Shown one piece after another: positions 58,841 through 64,000 of a stretch of DNA of 64,000 nt; position 1 is the stretch's first letter; each line of letters begins with the position of its first letter. The translations under genes were made by a program, and so were the position numbers. The DNA lies in contig NZ_JAGPXN010000007.1 in NCBI RefSeq assembly GCF_018070575.1, positions 62,001 through 126,000 on the forward strand, in the 5' to 3' direction. The notes below the pieces were generated by a model. It did not search any database and had not been told where the DNA came from. It saw only the letters and a program-made list of their open reading frames with translations. Source of the stretch: Micromonospora sp. C31. Lineage in GTDB: Bacteria > Actinomycetota > Actinomycetes > Mycobacteriales > Micromonosporaceae.

Positions 58841-59407
58841 TCACCGCACCACCACGGTGACCGTGTGCGTCGTGCCGCCCTGCGGGATCAGCACGGCCAC
58901 GGCGCCGGGGCGGACGAACCGGATGTCGACCACCCCCGCCTCGTAGCTGCGGGAGACCAGGTCCTCCCGGTCCACGGTCACCTCGCCCGGGCCGATGCCG
59001 ATGATCCGCAGCACCCCGGCGGTGGCGAAGCAGAGCGAGGTGAGCAGCGCCAGCTCGGTCTCGGCCAGCACCACGTCGTGGCGCACCGCCCCGAAGCAGG
59101 TGCCGGGCGGCCCGCTCGGCGACCGCGTCGTGCCCGGCGTACGCCCGGCGGCGGTCGTCGGGCGCGCGGCCGGCGGGGGCCGTCGGGCCGGGGGGACGAC
59201 GGCCGACGTGCCGGGCCCGGACGACGGTAAGGCGGACGAGGGGGTGGCGGACGACGGGGTGGCCGACGGCGGGCCGGGGGAGCGGGAGGTCGGCGCTGCC
59301 GGTGTCTGCACTGGCAGGGGCGAGACGGGCGCCTCCCCGCCGCCGCACCCCGCGACGGCCACGGTCACGGCGACCACCGCGATCCCGACGAGCCGCCGCG
59401 CGCTCAC
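58841..59407 (-). CDS. Putative lipoprotein coupled to an ECF sigma factor
   Basis: This 188-residue protein has a signal peptide with lipobox VAGC (Cys near residue 21). A Pro/Ser/Thr-rich disordered linker of about 70 residues contains repeated TPSSA-like units encoded by 15-bp DNA repeats. A C-terminal beta-rich domain (TCFGAVRHDVVLAETELALL, ending TTHTVTVVVR) completes it. The GTG start overlaps the sigma factor stop by four bases, so it is made with it. It could be an envelope sensor or effector for the sigma factor; it has no anti-sigma zinc-finger motif. Confidence 0.75.
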   Translation of the reverse strand: MSARRLVGIAVVAVTVAVAGCGGGEAPVSPLPVQTPAAPTSRSPGPPSATPSSATPSSALPSSGPGTSAVVPPARRPPPAARPTTAAGRTPGTTRSPSGPPGTCFGAVRHDVVLAETELALLTSLCFATAGVLRIIGIGPGEVTVDREDLVSRSYEAGVVDIRFVRPGAVAVLIPQGGTTHTVTVVVR

Positions 59408-59967
59408 CGCCGCCGCCGCTCGGCGGCGGGCTCGCCGGAGAGCCGGTGGCGCAGTTGTCGGCGGGCCTCGTGGATGCGCGACTTGACGGTGCCCTCGGGC
59501 AGGCCGAGCAGGGCGGCGATCTCCCGGTAGCCGAGCCCGAGCACGTCGCGCAGGGTCACCGCCTCGGCCAGTTCGGGACGGAGCGCGTCGAGGGCGTCGA
59601 GCAGGTCCAGCCGGGTGCCGGCGACCACGCTCGTGCGGCGCGGATCCACCGGCTCCGGCAGCGGTACGCCGCCGGCCTCCACCAGCCAGCGCCGCCGGAG
59701 CACCCGGTAGGTGGAGCGGGCCCGGTTGGCCGACAGCCGGTACAGCCAGGTGTGGAACGACGAGCGGCCCTCGAACCGGCCGACGCCCCGGGCCAGGGCG
59801 AGTAGCGCGTCCTGGCACGCCTCCTCGGCGTCCTCGCGGTGGGGCAGCAGGCGGGCGCAGAGCCGCAGCACCTCGGGGCGGACCGCGACCAGCAGCGCGT
59901 CGAGCGCCACGGGATCGCCGCGCGACGCCGAGGCGGCCAATTGTTCGACACCGTCCGGGAGGGGCAT
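59404..59967 (-). CDS. ECF (sigma-70 family) RNA polymerase sigma factor
   Basis: This sigma factor of about 187 residues has region 2 (LLPHREDAEEACQDALLALA, FEGRSSFHTWLYRLSANRAR) and region 4 (RDVLGLGYREIAALLGLPEG, TVKSRIHEARRQLRHRL). The ATG at 59967 is used; a TTG at 59979 is possible. No classical anti-sigma gene follows. Instead a lipoprotein gene overlaps its stop codon, and a membrane kinase gene lies beyond. The promoters it recognises cannot be inferred here. Confidence 0.9.
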   Translation of the reverse strand: MPLPDGVEQLAASASRGDPVALDALLVAVRPEVLRLCARLLPHREDAEEACQDALLALARGVGRFEGRSSFHTWLYRLSANRARSTYRVLRRRWLVEAGGVPLPEPVDPRRTSVVAGTRLDLLDALDALRPELAEAVTLRDVLGLGYREIAALLGLPEGTVKSRIHEARRQLRHRLSGEPAAERRRR

Positions 59968-60225
59968 CAGGTCGTCCAATGCTCGCCGGATGCCGTCGGC
60001 TCAGGCTCCGGACACCGTCCGCTCAGATTACGGTCGCCGCCGCCGGACGGGGTGCCACGAGTCCGGGAACCGACTGCCGGAGGCCGGGGCCGGGGCGGTC
60101 GGGGAGGCCCGGGACACCCCGGCCCGCTCCGGCGGGCGCGGCAGCTTCAGGGGCCCCCGGTGGCGGCGATAGGGTAGGCCGTCCGAGCTCGACCATCCCA
60201 AGATCCGACCCGGGGGGCGCCACGC

Positions 60226-63200
60226 ATGGGCGATTCGTTCGCGCATCTGCACGTGCACACGGAGTACTCGATGCTCGACGGGGCGGCCCGGCTCAAGGAC
60301 CTCTTCGCCGAGGTCAAGCGGCAGGGCATGCCGGCGGTGGCGATGACCGACCACGGCAACATGCACGGCGCGAACGACTTCTACAAGCAGGCGATGGCCG
60401 CCGGCGTCACCCCGATCCTCGGCATCGAGGCGTACGTGGCGCCCGAGTCGCGGTTCCACAAGCAGCGGGTGCGCTGGGGCCGGCCGGAGCAGAAGAGCGA
60501 CGACGTCTCCGGCAGCGGCGGCTACACCCACATGACGATCTGGGCGAAGAACAAGACCGGCCTGCACAACCTCTTCAAGCTCACCAGTCGCTCCTACACC
60601 GAGGGGTTCTTCGTCAAGTGGCCGCGGATGGACGCGGAGCTGCTGGCCGACAACTCCGAGGGGTTGATGGCCACCACCGGCTGTCCCTCCGGTGAGGTGC
60701 AGACCCGGCTGCGCCTGGGCCAGTACGACGAGGCGCTCAAGGCCGCCGCGAGATACCAGGAGATCTTCGGCAAGGAGAACTACTTCCTGGAGGTCATGGA
60801 CCACGGCATCAGCATCGAGCGCCGGGTCCGCCAGGAGCTGCACGACATCTCCCGCAAGCTGGACATCCCGCCCGTGGTCACGAACGACTCGCACTACACC
60901 CACGAGTCCCAGGCCGAGGCGCACGACGTACTGCTCTGCGTGCAGACGGCGGCGAACGTCGCCGACCCGAACCGGTTCCGGTTCGACGGCAGCGGCTACT
61001 ACATCAAGTCCGCCGACGAGATGCGCGCCGTCGACAACTCCGACCTGTGGCTGGAGGGCTGCCGCAACACCCTGCTGGTGGCCGAGAAGGTCGACCCCGC
61101 CGGGATGTTCGAGTTCCACAACCTGATGCCCCGCTTCCCCGTGCCCGAGGGGGAGACGGAGGCGTCCTGGTTCCGCAAGGAGACCTTCGCCGGGCTGGAC
61201 CGGCGCTACCCCGGCGGCATCCCCGAGGGGCACGTCAGGCAGGCCGAGTACGAGCTGGGCGTCATCACCCAGATGGGCTTCCCGTCGTACTTCCTCGTGG
61301 TCGCCGACTTCATCCAGTGGGCCAAGAACCAGGGCATCGCGGTGGGCCCCGGCCGTGGCTCCGCCGCCGGCTCGCTGGTGGCGTACGCGCTGGGCATCAC
61401 CGACCTCGACCCGATCCAGCACGGCCTGATCTTCGAGCGGTTCCTCAACCCCGAGCGCGTCTCGATGCCGGATGTCGACATCGACTTCGACGAGCGTCGG
61501 CGCGGCGAGGTGATCAAGTACGTCACCGACAAGTGGGGCGAGGACAAGGTCGCCCAGATCGCCACCTTCGGCACCATCAAGGCGAAGGCCGCGATCAAGG
61601 ACTCGGCCCGGGTGCTCGGCTACCCGTACGCGGTCGGCGACCGGATCACCAAGGCGATGCCCCCGGCGGTGATGGGCAAGGACATCCCGCTGGAGGGGAT
61701 CTTCGACCCCAAGCACCCGCGCTACGCCGAGGCCGGCGAGCTCCGGGGCATGTACGAGGCCGAGTCGGACGTCAAGAAGGTCATCGACACGGCCCGGGGC
61801 ATCGAGGGGCTGATCCGGCAGACCGGCGTGCACGCCGCCGGCGTCATCATGTCCGCCGAACCGATCGTCGACCACATCCCGCTGATGCGCCGGGACTCCG
61901 ACGGGGTCATCATCACCCAGTTCGACTACCCGACGTGCGAATCGCTCGGGCTGTTGAAGATGGACTTCCTCGGCCTGCGCAACCTGACGATCATCGACGA
62001 CGCGGTGAAGAACATCCAGCTCAACCACGGCAAGGAGCTGGACCTGCTGGCCCTGCCGCTGGACGACAAGCCCGCGTACGAGCTGCTGGCCCGGGGCGAC
62101 ACGCTGGGCGTGTTCCAGCTCGACGGCGGGCCGATGCGTTCCCTGCTGCGGATGATGAAGCCGGACAACTTCGAGGACATCTCCGCCGTCCTCGCGCTCT
62201 ACCGGCCCGGCCCGATGGGCGTCGACTCGCACACCAACTACGCGCTGCGCAAGAACGGCCTGCAGGAGATCACCCCGATCCACCCGGAGCTGGAGGAGCC
62301 GCTGCGGGAGATCCTCGCGCCCACCCACGGCCTGATCGTCTACCAGGAGCAGGTGCAGCGCGCTGCGCAGATCCTCGCCGGCTACACCCTCGGCCAGGCC
62401 GACCTGCTGCGCCGGGCGATGGGCAAGAAGAAGAAGGAGATCCTCGACAAGGAGTTCATCCCCTTCCGGGACGGCTGCCGGGCACACGGCTACTCCGACG
62501 AGGCGATCCAGAAGGTCTGGGACGTGCTGGTCCCGTTCGCCGGGTACGCCTTCAACAAGGCGCACTCGGCGGCGTACGGGCTGGTGTCGTACTGGACCGC
62601 GTACCTGAAGGCGCACTACCCGGCCGAGTACATGGCGGCGCTGCTCACCTCCGTCGGCGACGACAAGGACAAGATGGCGCTCTACCTGTCGGAGTGCCGC
62701 CGGATGCGCATCCAGGTGCTGCCGCCGGACGTGAACACCTCAGCCGGGCCGTTCACCCCCGTCGGCAAGGAGATCCGGTTCGGCCTGGGCGCGGTGCGCA
62801 ACGTCGGCGCCAACGTCGTGGCCGCGATCATGCGCTGCCGCGACGCCAAGGGCGAGTACGCCGACTTCTACGACTTCCTGTCCAAGGTCGACGCCGTGGT
62901 CTGCAACAAGAAGACCATCGAATCGCTGATCAAGGCCGGGGCGTTCGACTCGCTCGGGCACTCCCGCAAGGCGCTGCTCACGGTGCACGCGGAGGCGATC
63001 GACGCGTACGCCGACGTCAAGCGCAAGGAGGCCGTCGGCCAGTACGACCTCTTCGGCGCCGGCTTCGGCGACGCCGACACCAACAGCACCACGGTGATGC
63101 CGGTGATCGGCGACGGGGAGTGGGACAAGCGCGACAAGCTCGCCTTCGAACGCGAGATGCTCGGCCTCTACGTCTCCGACCACCCGCTCTTCGGCCTGGA

Positions 63201-63756
63201 GCACGTGCTCGGCGCGGCGGCGGACACCACCATCGCCGCACTGTCGGAGGAGGGCACCGTCGGAGACGGGGCCGTGGTCACCCTCGCCGGCATCCTCTCC
63301 GGCGTGCAGCGGCGGGTCACCAAGCAGGGCCGCGCCTGGGCGTCGGCCACCCTGGAGGACCTCGCCGGCGGCGTGGAGACCCTCTTCTTCCCCAACACCT
63401 ACGAGGTGATCGGGCAGTACATCGCCGAGGACGCCATCGTGGTGGTCAAGGGGCGGGTGGACCGGCGCGACGACACCCCCCGGATCATGGCCATGGACAT
63501 GTCCATGCCGGACGTCAGCAGCACCCCGGGCAGCAAGCCGATCACCCTGACCATTCCGGTGCACCGGTGCACCCCGCCGCTGGTGGAGCGGCTCAAGGAG
63601 ACCCTGGTGCTGCACCCGGGCGACACCGAGGTGCACGTCAAGCTGCTCAACGGCGGGCGGACCACCACCCTGCGGCTGGGGCCGTTCCGGGTGGCGGCCA
63701 CCACCGCGCTGATGGGCGACCTGAAGAGCGTCCTCGGCCCCGCCAACGTCAGCTGA
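60226..63756 (+). CDS. dnaE: DNA polymerase III subunit alpha
   Basis: This 1176-residue replicative polymerase of the DnaE1 type has an N-terminal PHP domain ([15 protein letters not shown]), the palm with [16 protein letters not shown] and the catalytic aspartates in [13 protein letters not shown], the fingers and beta-binding region ([38 protein letters not shown]), an HhH module, and an OB fold ([20 protein letters not shown]). The length is typical of actinobacterial DnaE1. The ATG is preceded by GGGGGG ten bases upstream. TAGGGT at about 60171 could be its -10 element in the 258-base divergent region shared with the sigma factor gene. Confidence 0.97.
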   Translation: MGDSFAHLHVHTEYSMLDGAARLKDLFAEVKRQGMPAVAMTDHGNMHGANDFYKQAMAAGVTPILGIEAYVAPESRFHKQRVRWGRPEQKSDDVSGSGGYTHMTIWAKNKTGLHNLFKLTSRSYTEGFFVKWPRMDAELLADNSEGLMATTGCPSGEVQTRLRLGQYDEALKAAARYQEIFGKENYFLEVMDHGISIERRVRQELHDISRKLDIPPVVTNDSHYTHESQAEAHDVLLCVQTAANVADPNRFRFDGSGYYIKSADEMRAVDNSDLWLEGCRNTLLVAEKVDPAGMFEFHNLMPRFPVPEGETEASWFRKETFAGLDRRYPGGIPEGHVRQAEYELGVITQMGFPSYFLVVADFIQWAKNQGIAVGPGRGSAAGSLVAYALGITDLDPIQHGLIFERFLNPERVSMPDVDIDFDERRRGEVIKYVTDKWGEDKVAQIATFGTIKAKAAIKDSARVLGYPYAVGDRITKAMPPAVMGKDIPLEGIFDPKHPRYAEAGELRGMYEAESDVKKVIDTARGIEGLIRQTGVHAAGVIMSAEPIVDHIPLMRRDSDGVIITQFDYPTCESLGLLKMDFLGLRNLTIIDDAVKNIQLNHGKELDLLALPLDDKPAYELLARGDTLGVFQLDGGPMRSLLRMMKPDNFEDISAVLALYRPGPMGVDSHTNYALRKNGLQEITPIHPELEEPLREILAPTHGLIVYQEQVQRAAQILAGYTLGQADLLRRAMGKKKKEILDKEFIPFRDGCRAHGYSDEAIQKVWDVLVPFAGYAFNKAHSAAYGLVSYWTAYLKAHYPAEYMAALLTSVGDDKDKMALYLSECRRMRIQVLPPDVNTSAGPFTPVGKEIRFGLGAVRNVGANVVAAIMRCRDAKGEYADFYDFLSKVDAVVCNKKTIESLIKAGAFDSLGHSRKALLTVHAEAIDAYADVKRKEAVGQYDLFGAGFGDADTNSTTVMPVIGDGEWDKRDKLAFEREMLGLYVSDHPLFGLEHVLGAAADTTIAALSEEGTVGDGAVVTLAGILSGVQRRVTKQGRAWASATLEDLAGGVETLFFPNTYEVIGQYIAEDAIVVVKGRVDRRDDTPRIMAMDMSMPDVSSTPGSKPITLTIPVHRCTPPLVERLKETLVLHPGDTEVHVKLLNGGRTTTLRLGPFRVAATTALMGDLKSVLGPANVS

Positions 63757-63874
63757 CGCCGCCGCGCACCGGCAGCCCCGCGATCCTCGGCCGGGCGGGC
63801 GTCGGGCGCGACCCGTGCGCCGGCCGGGGCCGCGAGTGCGGGATTGGCCATCGGCGGTACGCGGTGCGGGTGGC

Positions 63875-63880
63875 TAGCGT
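63875..63880 (+). promoter_or_regulatory. -10 element of a leaderless promoter (terminal aminotransferase)
   Basis: TAGCGT ends seven bases before the GTG at 63888; there is no Shine-Dalgarno sequence. Confidence 0.5.
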
Positions 63881-63887
63881 CGGTGGG

Positions 63888-64000
63888 GTGGAGATCGCAC
63901 AGGCGCAGAAGTTGTGGCAGCCGCAGCCGGGTTGGCTGAACACCGCCAGCTACGGGCTTCCGCCCGAGCCGGCGTGGAACGCGGTGCAGGACGCGTTGGT
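63888..64000 (+). CDS. Class V aminotransferase, N-terminal fragment (runs off the window)
   Basis: Only the first 37 codons are present: MEIAQAQKLWQPQPGWLNTA followed by SYGLPPEPAWNAVQDAL. LNTASYGLPP is the typical first strand and loop of class V PLP aminotransferases of the cysteine desulfurase/isopenicillin epimerase type. The GTG start is supported by the upstream TAGCGT. The partial length limits any further assignment. Confidence 0.6.
   Translation, partial: MEIAQAQKLWQPQPGWLNTASYGLPPEPAWNAVQDAL

Noticed and set aside
60028..62616. 862-codon open frame antisense to dnaE
   Set aside because: Antisense shadow of a strongly coding gene; no start signal, no family motif and unusual Val/Leu/Asp-rich composition.

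Overview
The window is about 73% GC, with nearly all third codon positions G or C, many GTG starts and many ATGA/GTGA overlaps between genes. With phosphatidylinositol-mannoside genes, F420-type oxidoreductases, DUF1206/DUF3618/DUF4235 proteins and a PadR-HAAS pair, this points to a high-GC actinobacterium, most likely Micromonospora or a close relative in the Micromonosporaceae. It looks like chromosomal core with small accessory patches. I found no rRNA, tRNA, CRISPR array, transposase, prophage or PKS/NRPS genes.

Layout. 0.1-3 kb: a stress-like group (small acidic protein, SRPBCC protein, DUF2795 protein, BrkB/YihY membrane protein, ChaB-like protein). 3-6.2 kb: divergent aldehyde dehydrogenase and phytoene-desaturase-like FAD oxidoreductase. 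6.2-6.9 kb: a gene-free stretch with a MITE-like inverted-repeat element and short tandem repeats. 6.9-9.3 kb: polyprenol-phosphate mannose synthase and an SDR/SRPBCC pair. 9.4-18.2 kb: a tightly overlapping + strand operon that makes and transfers nucleotide-activated heptose (GmhB fused to a GT9 glycosyltransferase, two further glycosyltransferases, GmhA, HldE, an SDR, a second GT9), with topoisomerase IB at its end. 18.4-23.2 kb: AraC regulator, conserved hypothetical, RecQ helicase, F420-type oxidoreductase, a 40-residue membrane protein. 23.4-30.4 kb: GH3 beta-N-acetylhexosaminidase, GNAT and class V aminotransferase, lipoprotein, DUF1206 protein, MscS channel, and a holin-like/DUF3618/DUF4235 envelope operon. 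30.7-36.2 kb: cold-shock protein with a structured leader, aldo/keto reductase, a truncated trans-aconitate methyltransferase beside an adenosine deaminase family gene, and a two-component system.

36.2-50.7 kb: ADP-ribosylglycohydrolase, then thrS, a secreted Zn D,D-carboxypeptidase, a HIT protein, an aldo/keto reductase, an EF-G paralogue, pgsA, the PIM acyltransferase, pimA, a membrane protein, pdxS, pdxT and yebC. This keeps the mycobacterial gene order (thrS-HIT-pgsA-acyltransferase-pimA ... pdxS-pdxT-yebC) with extra genes inserted. 50.8-56.3 kb: NatAB-like ABC exporter, DesK/LuxR two-component system, PadR-HAAS pair. 56.4-60 kb: secreted protein, membrane Ser/Thr kinase, ECF sigma factor with an overlapping lipoprotein gene. 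60.2-63.8 kb: dnaE. The window ends inside a class V aminotransferase gene.

The most notable features are the heptose operon in a Gram-positive genome, the GmhB-GT9 fusion, the inverted-repeat element at 6.4 kb, the decayed methyltransferase at 32.4 kb, and a repeated leaderless-promoter signature (TANNNT 6-7 nt before the start codon) at seven or more genes.
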